This document shows positions 40,851 through 49,000 of a stretch of 64,000 nucleotides of DNA, piece after piece. The DNA is from Deltaproteobacteria bacterium (GTDB lineage Bacteria; Myxococcota_A; UBA9160; SZUA-336), in NCBI GenBank assembly GCA_029261925.1, contig JAJDAJ010000091.1, positions 62,001-126,000 of the forward strand. The letters are read 5' to 3'. Position 1 is the first letter of the stretch. Each line of letters opens with the position of its first letter. Both the position numbers and the translations under genes were made by a program. The notes under the pieces are model-generated. The model did no database searches. It worked only from the letters and a program-made list of their open reading frames with translations, and had not been told where the DNA came from.

Positions 40851-42193
40851 GCGCCAACGCCCGCGGCGTCGCCTGGGAGGTGCTGGAGCGCGTGGAGCGC
40901 GATCGCGCCTTCTCCGACCTGGCCCTGCACGCCGCGCTGCGAGATGGCGAGCTCGAGCGGCGCGATCGGGCCTTCGCGACGGAGCTCGTGTACGGCACGC
41001 TGCGCCTGCGCGGCCGGGTCGACGTGGCCCTGGCCCAGGTGCTGGACCGGCCGCTGGGCCGGCTCGAGCTGCGCCTGCGCCAGCTGCTCCGCCTCGGCGG
41101 CTACCAGCTGCTCGCGCTGCGCGACCTGCGTGCCGCCGCCGTCGTCGACGAGAGCGTGAAGCTTGCGCGCACGGGGGGGCTGGAGCGCGCGACGGGACTG
41201 GTGAACGCGGTGCTGCGCAGCCTGGCGCGCCGCGTGGAGCTCGACGACCTGGTCTACCCGTCGATGGCCGAGGACCCCGCCGCGCACCTCGAGCAGTGGT
41301 GCTCGCTGCCCGGCTGGCTGGCGGAGCGCTTCCTGACGCAGCTCGGGCCGGCCGAGGCGAAGGCGCTGGCCGACGTCTTCCTCGAGCCGCCGCCGCGCAC
41401 GCTGCGGGTGGCGGCGCGGTCCGACCGGGAGGCGCTGCGGGAGCGGCTCGGCGGCGAGCTCACGCGCCTTGCCCCGCACGGCCTGACGCACCTGCCCCGC
41501 GATCCGGTGCGCGATCCGGCCTTCGAGCGCGGCGAGATCTCGGTGCAGGACGAGGCGTCGCAGCTGGTGCCGCTGCTCCTGGGCGCGGGCGAGGGCGACA
41601 CGGTCGTGGACTGCTGCGCGGCCCCCGGCTCGAAGACCGCGCAGATCGCCGAGATCGTCGGCCCGCGCGGCGAGGTGATCGCCCTGGAGCTCCACGCCTC
41701 GCGGCTGGGCCTGATCCACCGCAGCCTGGCGCGAACGGGCTGGCGCAACGCGCGCGTGCTGCAGCGCGACGTGCGCCGCGGCTTCGATCTCCAGGGCCGG
41801 GCGCGTTATTCGCGCGTCCTCGTCGACGCGCCGTGTACCGGCCTGGGCACGCTGCGCCGGAATCCCGACGCTCGCTGGCGCCTGCGACCGGACGACGTCG
41901 CGCGCTGTGCGGAAACCGGGCTGTCGATCCTGGAGTCGGCGGCCCGCTACGTCGAGCCGGGCGGGGTGCTCGTGTACAGCGTGTGCACCTTCACGCCCGA
42001 GGAGACCGATCAGCTGATCGAGCGCTTCCTCGAGAGCCACGCTGGATTTCGCATCGACGATCCGCGACCGTATCTGCCCGGCGACGCCGCCAAGCTGGTG
42101 GACGACGGCGGCGCCGTCCGGACCTGGCCGCACCGGGACGGCTGCGACGCCTTCTTCGCAGTCCGCATGCTGGCACCGGAGAAGAACCGATGA
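40847..42193 (+). CDS. rsmB: 16S rRNA (cytosine(967)-C(5))-methyltransferase RsmB
   Basis: NusB-like N-terminus, 'VVDCCAAPGSKTAQIAEI', 'VLVDAPCTGLGTLRRNPDARWR', 'GVLVYSVCTFTPEE'. Confidence 0.95.
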   Translation: MSANARGVAWEVLERVERDRAFSDLALHAALRDGELERRDRAFATELVYGTLRLRGRVDVALAQVLDRPLGRLELRLRQLLRLGGYQLLALRDLRAAAVVDESVKLARTGGLERATGLVNAVLRSLARRVELDDLVYPSMAEDPAAHLEQWCSLPGWLAERFLTQLGPAEAKALADVFLEPPPRTLRVAARSDREALRERLGGELTRLAPHGLTHLPRDPVRDPAFERGEISVQDEASQLVPLLLGAGEGDTVVDCCAAPGSKTAQIAEIVGPRGEVIALELHASRLGLIHRSLARTGWRNARVLQRDVRRGFDLQGRARYSRVLVDAPCTGLGTLRRNPDARWRLRPDDVARCAETGLSILESAARYVEPGGVLVYSVCTFTPEETDQLIERFLESHAGFRIDDPRPYLPGDAAKLVDDGGAVRTWPHRDGCDAFFAVRMLAPEKNR

Positions 42194-42858
42194 GTCGCTT
42201 CCGCATCGCGCCCTCGATCCTGTCCGCCGACTTCGGCCGGCTCGCGGAGGAGGTGCGTGCGGCCGGCGAGGCCGGCGCGGACTGCATCCACCTCGACGTG
42301 ATGGACGGACACTTCGTGCCCAACCTCACGATCGGCCCCGACGTCGTGGCGGCGGTGACCGCGGCGACGTCGCTGCCCCGCGACGTGCACCTGATGGTCT
42401 CGCGGCCCGACGACCTGCTCGACGCGTTCGTCGAGGCCGGCGCGACGACGCTCGGCGTGCACGTCGAGGCCTGTCACCATCTGCACCGGACGCTCCAGCG
42501 GATTCGCGACGCCGGCGTGCGCGCCAGTGTGACGCTGAACCCGGCCACTCCGGCGGCGTCGATCGAGCACGTCCTGCCGCTGGTGGACCAGGTGCTGGTG
42601 ATGACCGTCAACCCGGGCTTCGGGGGCCAGGCGTTCATCCCCGAGGTCATGCCCAAGCTGCGCCAGGTCCGCTCGCTCGTCGACAAGAGCGGACGCGCGA
42701 TCGACGTGCAGGTCGACGGGGGCGTCGGGCTCGAGACGATCGAGGAGGTCGCGCTGCACGGCGCGAACGTGTTCGTGATGGGCAGCGCCTTCTTCCGCGC
42801 TGACGACTACGCGGACTTCGTGCGCCGCATCCGCGCGCGCCTCCAGCCCTACGAGTAG
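42190..42858 (+). CDS. rpe: Ribulose-phosphate 3-epimerase
   Basis: 'IAPSILSADFGRLAEEVRAAGEAGADCIHLDVMDGHFVPNLTIGPDVV', 'VMTVNPGFGGQAFIPEVMPK'. Confidence 0.97.
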   Translation: MSRFRIAPSILSADFGRLAEEVRAAGEAGADCIHLDVMDGHFVPNLTIGPDVVAAVTAATSLPRDVHLMVSRPDDLLDAFVEAGATTLGVHVEACHHLHRTLQRIRDAGVRASVTLNPATPAASIEHVLPLVDQVLVMTVNPGFGGQAFIPEVMPKLRQVRSLVDKSGRAIDVQVDGGVGLETIEEVALHGANVFVMGSAFFRADDYADFVRRIRARLQPYE

Positions 42859-42877
42859 GCGGGTCGGCCGCGACGGG

Positions 42878-42953
42878 TGGTGGGGCGGCCCGGACTCGAA
42901 CCGGGATCCAACGGCTTATGAGGCCGCTGCACTGACCTTTGTGCTACCGCCCC
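42878..42953 (-). tRNA. tRNA with CAT anticodon (elongator Met or Ile2), CCA encoded
   Basis: Folds by hand: acceptor GGGGCGG/CCGCCCC, D arm GCAC..GTGC, anticodon arm GCGGC-CTCATAA-GCCGT, T arm CCCGG-TTCGAGT-CCGGG, A73 plus CCA. Confidence 0.93.
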
Positions 42954-43011
42954 GCGCCGAGGATAGGCCGGAAGCTGGCGACGCGCCCGGCGCCTGATAC
43001 CTTCGGCCAGC

Positions 43012-44091
43012 GTGGGGGAGCAAGCGCACCCGCCGGTGCCGGCGGCGTCGGGGAGCTTTCCGCCGGCGGCGGCCTGGTGGAGTGACGCCCGGGGAGAGCT
43101 GATCGCGCTCTCGCCGCGCTGGGAGCAGCTCACCGGACGCAGCGTCGAGAAGGAGTGTGGCGGCGGCTGGCTGGCGCACGTGCCGCCCGACGACGTGCGC
43201 CGCTGGCACGAGGCGCGCAGCGCCGCCGTCCGCGCCGGCCGCGAGCTGCGCGTCGACCTGCGCGTTCGCGCGCGCGAGGGGGGCTGGCTCTGGCTGCGCA
43301 TGCACGGCCTTCCCGAGCAGGACGGTGCGGGAATGCTGACCGGCTTCGTGGGCTCGGCCACCGACGTGAGCGACCTGCGGCGCATGCAGGACGAGCTGAT
43401 CGGCGAGGTCCGGCGCCTCGCGCGCGCGGATCGCGAGCTGGATCAGCTCGTGCACGTCGGCGTTCACGATCTGCAGGCGCCGCTGCGCAACCTCGACTAC
43501 CTGCTCTCGGAGCTGGCCGCGGGCGAGCTCGACCCCGCGGCGGTGAAGCCGCTGAGGCGCCTGACGCGCTCGGCGCTCGACATCGCCGGCAACGTGCTCG
43601 ACTTCGCGCGCGTCGGGCGCCAGGAGCCCAGTGCCGAGCCGGTCGACGCGCGTCGCTCGCTGGACTGGGCGCTCGCGCACCTGGCGCCGGCCATCGAGCG
43701 CGCCCGGGCGTCGGTGGTGATCCGGCCGCTGCCGCGCGTCTATGCCGACCCCATCCACCTGGGCCGGATCTTCCAGAACCTGGTGAGCAACGCGCTGCGC
43801 TACGCCGGCGACGCGCCACCCCACGTGGAGATCTCCGCCTCGCGCGACGCGGACCAGGTGGTCTTTCGCGTCTCCGATCGTGGCGTCGGGGTGCCGCCTG
43901 ACCAGCGCGAGGAGGTCTTCGGCCTGTTCTCGCGCCTGCCCGGCGATCAGGACGTGCCCGGCACCGGCGCGGGCCTGGCGATCTGCCGCAAGCTCGTCGA
44001 GCTGCACGGCGGACGGATCTGGATCGAGCCGACGTCCGGACCCGGTGCGTCGTTCCTGTTCACCCTGCTGGCGATCGACGACGCGAGCTGA
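43012..44091 (+). CDS. PAS domain-containing sensor histidine kinase
   Basis: PAS-like N-terminus, 'LVHVGVHDLQAPLRNLDYLL', 'FQNLVSNALRYAGD', 'GTGAGLAICRKLVELHGGRIW'. Confidence 0.92.
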   Translation: MGEQAHPPVPAASGSFPPAAAWWSDARGELIALSPRWEQLTGRSVEKECGGGWLAHVPPDDVRRWHEARSAAVRAGRELRVDLRVRAREGGWLWLRMHGLPEQDGAGMLTGFVGSATDVSDLRRMQDELIGEVRRLARADRELDQLVHVGVHDLQAPLRNLDYLLSELAAGELDPAAVKPLRRLTRSALDIAGNVLDFARVGRQEPSAEPVDARRSLDWALAHLAPAIERARASVVIRPLPRVYADPIHLGRIFQNLVSNALRYAGDAPPHVEISASRDADQVVFRVSDRGVGVPPDQREEVFGLFSRLPGDQDVPGTGAGLAICRKLVELHGGRIWIEPTSGPGASFLFTLLAIDDAS

Positions 44092-44148
44092 GCCCGGCTG
44101 CGCGAGCCCGGCCCGGGGGCCGGGCCCGCGCAGGGAGAGCGGGCGGAC

Positions 44149-44541
44149 CTAGTGGTCGCAGCCGTGCCCGCGGCCATGGCCGCGATGGTGACGCTTGTGC
44201 CGGTAGTGATGCCGGTCGTGGCGGTAGTAATCGCGCTTGTGCCGGTAGTGATGCCGGTCGCCGCGATCGTAGTCATCGTAGTACCGCGCGCCGTGGCGGT
44301 AGTACGTGCGGTGATGGATCGGTCGCTGGTAGCCGTGACCGTATCCGCCGCCGCCGAGGAGCACCTCGGCGAGGATGTGGCGTCCGATCCCGAACGCCTC
44401 GTGCGCCGCCACGCGGCCCAGCTCGTCCTTGAAGCCGTTCTCGAAGTGGTCGCCGCCCGCGCGCGCGGCAGAGGGCGCCACGAGCGCCAGCCCGAGGCCC
44501 GCCGCGGCCACCAGCAGCAGTCCGCGCATCCGGATTCGCAT
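44149..44541 (-). CDS. Exported His/Tyr/Arg-rich low-complexity protein
   Basis: Signal peptide 'MRIRMRGLLLVAAAGLGLALVAPSAARA'; C-terminal half '..RHHYRHKRDYYRHDRHHYRHKRHHRGHGRGHGCDH'. Confidence 0.75.
   Translation of the reverse strand: MRIRMRGLLLVAAAGLGLALVAPSAARAGGDHFENGFKDELGRVAAHEAFGIGRHILAEVLLGGGGYGHGYQRPIHHRTYYRHGARYYDDYDRGDRHHYRHKRDYYRHDRHHYRHKRHHRGHGRGHGCDH
44192..44260. repeat. 27-nt direct repeat in two copies (42-nt period) within the His-rich gene
   Basis: 'cgcttgtgccggtagtgatgccggtcg' at 44192-44218 and 44234-44260. Confidence 0.9.
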
Positions 44542-44594
44542 GAGATCCTCCTTGCCCTGGGCCCGCAGACACGGGGCCCCTCACCCCTGTCCCC

Positions 44595-44622
44595 TGGCGT
44601 TTCATACCCCCATGAAACGCCA
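44595..44622. promoter_or_regulatory. Perfect 11-bp inverted repeat with 6-nt loop, between the polysaccharide operon end and the His-rich gene
   Basis: tggcgtttcat-accccc-atgaaacgcca; no T-tract on either side, so operator or hairpin rather than a classical terminator. Confidence 0.7.
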
Positions 44623-44636
44623 CGATCGGCGTGAAA

Positions 44637-45689
44637 TCAAGGACTTCCGGGGTCTGCTGCGAGCTCTGCCCAGATCCGGGCCGCGGGCTTCGGGCGGCCC
44701 CGGGCGTCGAGCAGGCCGAATCCGGTCTCCGCGGCTCCGAAGTATCCCGTGTGCTCCGGGTCGTCGCGGAGCTGGAACCAGATCGCGCCGAAGACGCCCG
44801 CCGCATGCAGCTCCGGCGCCCGCGCGACCAGGCTCGAGACCGCGTCGAGCTGCTCGGCCTCCCAGCCTCCGTGCGAGGAGATCGCCGCGTAGGCCAGCAG
44901 GACGGGCCGGTCGAACTCCCGCCGCAGGTAGCGCGCGTAGCTCAGGGCTGCGCCCCCCACGTCCAGGTAGCCCCGCGCGCGAGCGTCGCGGTCGCCCCTG
45001 GCGCGCATCTCCTGGAAGGCGATGAAGTCGAGCTTCGGCGCCACGGCGCCCACGGAAAGGCGCAGGTCGCGATCGGGCGAGAAGTCGCCCGCGCACACCC
45101 CGACGCGCGCATTCGGCGCGCGCTCGCGGAAGATGCGCAGCGCCGCCGCGAGCTCGTCGTTGAAGCCGCGCCAGCGCGTGATGGCGGTCTCGCCGGGCGG
45201 CGGGGCGTCGTTGAACTCCGGCGCGAGCACGACCAGCACCTGCGCCGGACCGCGCACCGCGTCGGCCACGCGGCGCAGGTGGCGGTGCCATGCGTCCCGC
45301 TGCGCGCGGACGCGCTGGCGCGAGATGCCGCGGTCGAAGAAGTACTCGACCACGACCGGCACGCTGCCGCTGTGCGCCAGGCGCGTCAGGTCGCGCGCCG
45401 GCACCCAGCTCTCCTTCCAGCCGCGCGGCAGCCAGATCTGCACGAGATCGGTCGGCAGCCCGGCGCGACGCGCCTGATCGGGCAGGAAGACGGGCGGCCG
45501 TCCTGGCTCCCACCACCAGAGCCGGTCGCCCACGCCCGCGAGCAGGCGGCCCGGGGTCGCGAGCTCCGGCGGACGGAACGCGGCGTCGGGGAGCGGTGGG
45601 TCGCCGGAGCACGCGACGAGGAGCAGGACGGCGAGGGCAGTGCCCGTTTGGTGCGCTCGGAGCGCCGCCCTCGACCGCCCTGCCGTCAC
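44637..45689 (-). CDS. Glycoside-hydrolase-like TIM-barrel lipoprotein (possible detached PgaB C-domain analogue)
   Basis: Lipobox-like 'VLLLVACSG'; 'VLVVLAPEFNDAPPPGETAITRWRGFNDELAAALR', 'GVFGAIWFQLRDDPEHTGYFGAAETGFGLLDARGRPKPAARIW'; TGA/GTG overlap with upstream gene. Confidence 0.65.
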   Translation of the reverse strand: MTAGRSRAALRAHQTGTALAVLLLVACSGDPPLPDAAFRPPELATPGRLLAGVGDRLWWWEPGRPPVFLPDQARRAGLPTDLVQIWLPRGWKESWVPARDLTRLAHSGSVPVVVEYFFDRGISRQRVRAQRDAWHRHLRRVADAVRGPAQVLVVLAPEFNDAPPPGETAITRWRGFNDELAAALRIFRERAPNARVGVCAGDFSPDRDLRLSVGAVAPKLDFIAFQEMRARGDRDARARGYLDVGGAALSYARYLRREFDRPVLLAYAAISSHGGWEAEQLDAVSSLVARAPELHAAGVFGAIWFQLRDDPEHTGYFGAAETGFGLLDARGRPKPAARIWAELAADPGSP

Positions 45690-47503
45690 TCGCCGGTCGC
45701 GGCCACCACGCCGCCCGCGTCGTAGTCGATGAAGAAGCCGCGGCTGGCGCCCGCGGGAATCTCGGGCAGCAGCAGGTCCGCGTGCTGCGCTCCCGGCTCG
45801 TGGCGCGACTGCACGCCGCCGCCGAGCCAGCGCGCGGCCAGCTCCTCGCCGATCCGCGTGCTCGACACGCGCAGCGAGCGCGTCGGGGCGTTGGTGTACA
45901 GGCGCAGGACCAGGCCGTGGATCGGTACCTCGCCGGTGTTGGTGATGCGCAGCTGCGCGCGGCTCGGACCCACGTCCTCGATCGTGGCGGCGACCGCGCT
46001 GCGGCGCCTCCACCAGCCGGCCAGCTCGCCCGCGCCCGCGAGCCAGGCGCCCCGCTCGCGCAGCTCGCGCGCGTGCGTGCGGAGCGCGGCGACGCGCGCC
46101 GCGTCACTGATGAACTGGGTGTGGAACGAGAAGTAGTGCAGCCCCCCGATCGCGCGCATGCGCTCCATCTCGCCGCGCAGTACGTCGAGCATCTGCTCCG
46201 CGGTCCGGATGCCGCGGCGCTCGAAGAGATCGTAGTCGTCGAGGATGGGCCTGGGGATCTGCACGAGGGGCCGCGTCGCGCCCTCGATCCGGACCAGCTG
46301 GGGTGCGGCGCTGACCAGCTCGAGATTGCCGAGCTGGTAGTCGAAGCCCAGCTCCGCGAGCGCACGCAGGGTCTCGGGGTCGTAGCTCTCGTACGGAGGG
46401 CGGAAGCCGCGTAGCGGCGGCGCGCCCAGCGCCTCGATCTCGCGGCGCGAGGTTGCCAGCCGCTCGCGCTGCGCATCCCGGTCGACATCCTTGAAGCCGT
46501 CGTGAACGTCGGCGTGACTGCCCACCTCGCCGGCGCTGGTGAGCTTGCGGACCACGCCGGGGTGCTCGCGGGCCAGCGAGCTGACCAGCAGGAAGGTGAC
46601 GGGGAAGGCGTCGGCCAGCGCGGCGTCGGCCACGGGGCCGGCGTTGGCGAAGCCGGTCTCCGTGTCCATCGCCAGCAGCCCCGCGAAGGGCGCGCCGTCG
46701 GGCCAGGCGTGGAGCTCGCCCACCGGCCGCCGCGAGGCCCAGGCCCAGGCGTTCGCGTAGACCCGCGCGAGCCACGCGCTTCCCGGCGAGCCGCTGGCGC
46801 GCACGGGATCGATGCCGATCCAGGCGATGCGCCCGCGGCCGGTCTCGATGCGCAGGGCCGCGGCCGACTGCGGGCCGGAGGGGCGCAGGTCCCAGGACGA
46901 CCAGAACAGCTCCGCCGCCGGATCGTCCACCGCCGGAGAGCGCTCGGCCGGGGCCAGGCCGATGCGCAGGCCCGGGTCGGTGCCGGCGTTCAGCGGGCCG
47001 CGTCGCCCCGCGGCCGCGAACCAGGCGCGGTCGCGCTCCAGGGCCGCGACCTCGCGACCGAGTGCCCGCTCCATCGCCGTGGCCGGACCGCTGCCGTCCC
47101 CCGCGATCCAGCCCGCGAGCAGGACCGAGCCGCCGCGCTGCGCGAACTCCAGCAGCGCGTCGAGCTCCGCGTCGTCGAGGGCGGCCGCATCGGAGACGAC
47201 CGCCAGCCCGGTCCGGCCCTCGAGGGATGCGGCCGGGGTCCGGGCGAGCCGGTCGAGGTCGGTCGGCAGCAGTTCGGCCCAGGCGCTGCGCAGCCGGTCG
47301 CGCTCCCAGGCCGAGCGCTCGATCGCCTGGCCGGGCTCGACCCAGAGCGCACCCACGGGCCCGCCCGCTACCTGGGGCAGCACCGCGAACGGACCGATCA
47401 GGGTGCGCAGCATGTAGATCAGCAGGACGGCGCCGGCGCCGAGGAACACGACCCCCAGCGACATGATCTTGCCGGCGTACCAGCGTCGGGCGGGAAGCTT
47501 CAC
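45686..47503 (-). CDS. Membrane-anchored polysaccharide deacetylase (NodB-like) family protein
   Basis: N-terminal TM; 'LLAMDTETGF', HxxxH 'GEVGSHADVHDG', 'FRPPYESYDPETLRALAELGFDY', 'LHYFSFHTQF'. Confidence 0.85.
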   Translation of the reverse strand: MKLPARRWYAGKIMSLGVVFLGAGAVLLIYMLRTLIGPFAVLPQVAGGPVGALWVEPGQAIERSAWERDRLRSAWAELLPTDLDRLARTPAASLEGRTGLAVVSDAAALDDAELDALLEFAQRGGSVLLAGWIAGDGSGPATAMERALGREVAALERDRAWFAAAGRRGPLNAGTDPGLRIGLAPAERSPAVDDPAAELFWSSWDLRPSGPQSAAALRIETGRGRIAWIGIDPVRASGSPGSAWLARVYANAWAWASRRPVGELHAWPDGAPFAGLLAMDTETGFANAGPVADAALADAFPVTFLLVSSLAREHPGVVRKLTSAGEVGSHADVHDGFKDVDRDAQRERLATSRREIEALGAPPLRGFRPPYESYDPETLRALAELGFDYQLGNLELVSAAPQLVRIEGATRPLVQIPRPILDDYDLFERRGIRTAEQMLDVLRGEMERMRAIGGLHYFSFHTQFISDAARVAALRTHARELRERGAWLAGAGELAGWWRRRSAVAATIEDVGPSRAQLRITNTGEVPIHGLVLRLYTNAPTRSLRVSSTRIGEELAARWLGGGVQSRHEPGAQHADLLLPEIPAGASRGFFIDYDAGGVVAATGE

Positions 47504-47688
47504 GACTCGTCTCCTCCGGAATCCGCCGGACGGGCCCCGTAGCGCTCGAAGTACACCGGTCGCTCCGTGCTGACCTTGGGCTTGCGGCCGTTGCGCACCT
47601 TGAAGGCGAGGTACGAGGCGAGGGCCAGCACGATCGTGACGATCGTCGCGATCAGGATCACCGCCGACAGATAGGGAACCAGGTCCAA
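47500..47688 (-). CDS. 62-aa single-TM membrane protein (PgaD-position small protein)
   Basis: 'MDLVPYLSAVILIATIVTIVLALASYLAFKVRNGRKPKVSTERPVYFERYG'; overlaps deacetylase start. Confidence 0.75.
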   Translation of the reverse strand: MDLVPYLSAVILIATIVTIVLALASYLAFKVRNGRKPKVSTERPVYFERYGARPADSGGDES

Positions 47689-47689
47689 T

Positions 47690-49000
47690 TCAGATCCTCC
47701 CGATCCGGTCGAGCTTTCCCCAGTCCATGTGCAGGTTGAGCATCTCCTCGAACGTGGCGAGCACCTTCGCCACGTCGATCACCAGGGAGAAGAACGCGCG
47801 GTACAGCACCGCGTAGGGCACCAGGCGCAGGCTCTCCTTCTCGAGCACCACGCAGTACAGCGCCGCGGCCAGGTCCAGCACCGTCAGCTGGGCCCACCAG
47901 ATCACCAGCGGCAGGGTCGTCCCGTACAGGAGCGCCACCAGGACGAAGAGCACGTTGGCGAAGACGTTGGTGACCGGCCAGAGGATGCCCTCGAAGATCA
48001 TGTACCAGAGCGAGAAGCTCAGGCTGCAGCTCGTGCGCGGATCGATCAGGCGGATGCGGTGCTTGCGGATCGCCTGCAGGATCCCGCGCGTCCAGCGGTA
48101 GCGCTGCTTGAGCAGGTCGAGCAGCTGCTCGGGTGCCTCGGTGTAGGCGATCGACGCGGGCTCGTAACAGATCTGCCAGCCGTCGGCGAGCAGACGCAGG
48201 GTCAGGTCGCAGTCCTCGGCGAAGGTGTCGGGCTCGTATCCGCCCATGCGCAGCAGGGCCGAGCGGCGGAACATCCCGATCGGGCCCGGAACGATGTTAA
48301 CCACGCGGAAGAACGCCTGCGCGTTGCGGACCATGTTCAGGCCCTCGATGTACTCCAGGGCCTGGAGCGTGCTCCAGACGTTGCCGCGGTTGACCACCTT
48401 GACGTTGCCCGCCACCGCGCCCACGGCCGGGTTGACGAAGTGGCGCACGGCGCGCCGCAGCGTGCCCGGAGCGAGGGCGGAGTCGCCGTCCATGCAGAGC
48501 ACCAGCGAGCCGCGCGCCGCCCGGATGCCGGTATTCAGAGCGTTGGCCTTGCCGCCGTTCTCCTTGTGGATCACGCGGACCTCGACGTCGCCGTGATTGC
48601 CCTCGTAGACGCGGGCGCGCCGGTAGGTGTCGTCACTTGATCCGTCGTCGATCACCAGGATCTCGTAGTTCGGATAGTCGAGCTCGAGCAGGGAGCGGAT
48701 CGAGCCCTCGATCACCGCGCCCTCGTTGTAGGCGGGAACCAGGACGCTCACGAGCGGGCAGCGGAAGCTCTCCTCGGGACCACCGTCGAGGAAGTTCAGG
48801 TAGGAGAACCACAGCAGCGCGAAGTAGCGCAGGATCAGCAGCAGCAGGAATCCGAACAGCCCGATCATCGAGACCTGCATGAAGCCGTCGTGGAGCTGGA
48901 AGTCGGCGTCCAGCACCAGCCGGTAGAGGCCGAGCGACGCGCCGATGATCCCGCTGAGGATCACCGCCACCCCGAGCGTGTAGCGCAGGCGGGGGATCAC
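47690..49000 (-). CDS. Processive family 2 glycosyltransferase (PgaC/HasA/cellulose-synthase-like)
   Basis: 'VSVLVPAYNEGAVIEGSIRSLLELDYPNYEILVIDDGSSDDT', DxD 'CMDGDSAL', 'FAEDCDLTLRL', 'QRYRW', multiple TMs. Confidence 0.93.
   Translation of the reverse strand: MIPRLRYTLGVAVILSGIIGASLGLYRLVLDADFQLHDGFMQVSMIGLFGFLLLLILRYFALLWFSYLNFLDGGPEESFRCPLVSVLVPAYNEGAVIEGSIRSLLELDYPNYEILVIDDGSSDDTYRRARVYEGNHGDVEVRVIHKENGGKANALNTGIRAARGSLVLCMDGDSALAPGTLRRAVRHFVNPAVGAVAGNVKVVNRGNVWSTLQALEYIEGLNMVRNAQAFFRVVNIVPGPIGMFRRSALLRMGGYEPDTFAEDCDLTLRLLADGWQICYEPASIAYTEAPEQLLDLLKQRYRWTRGILQAIRKHRIRLIDPRTSCSLSFSLWYMIFEGILWPVTNVFANVLFVLVALLYGTTLPLVIWWAQLTVLDLAAALYCVVLEKESLRLVPYAVLYRAFFSLVIDVAKVLATFEEMLNLHMDWGKLDRIGRI

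Noticed and set aside
44192-44260. CRISPR-like or mobile repeat
   Set aside because: Only two copies, in-frame within a coding sequence, encoding a repeated H/Y/R peptide.
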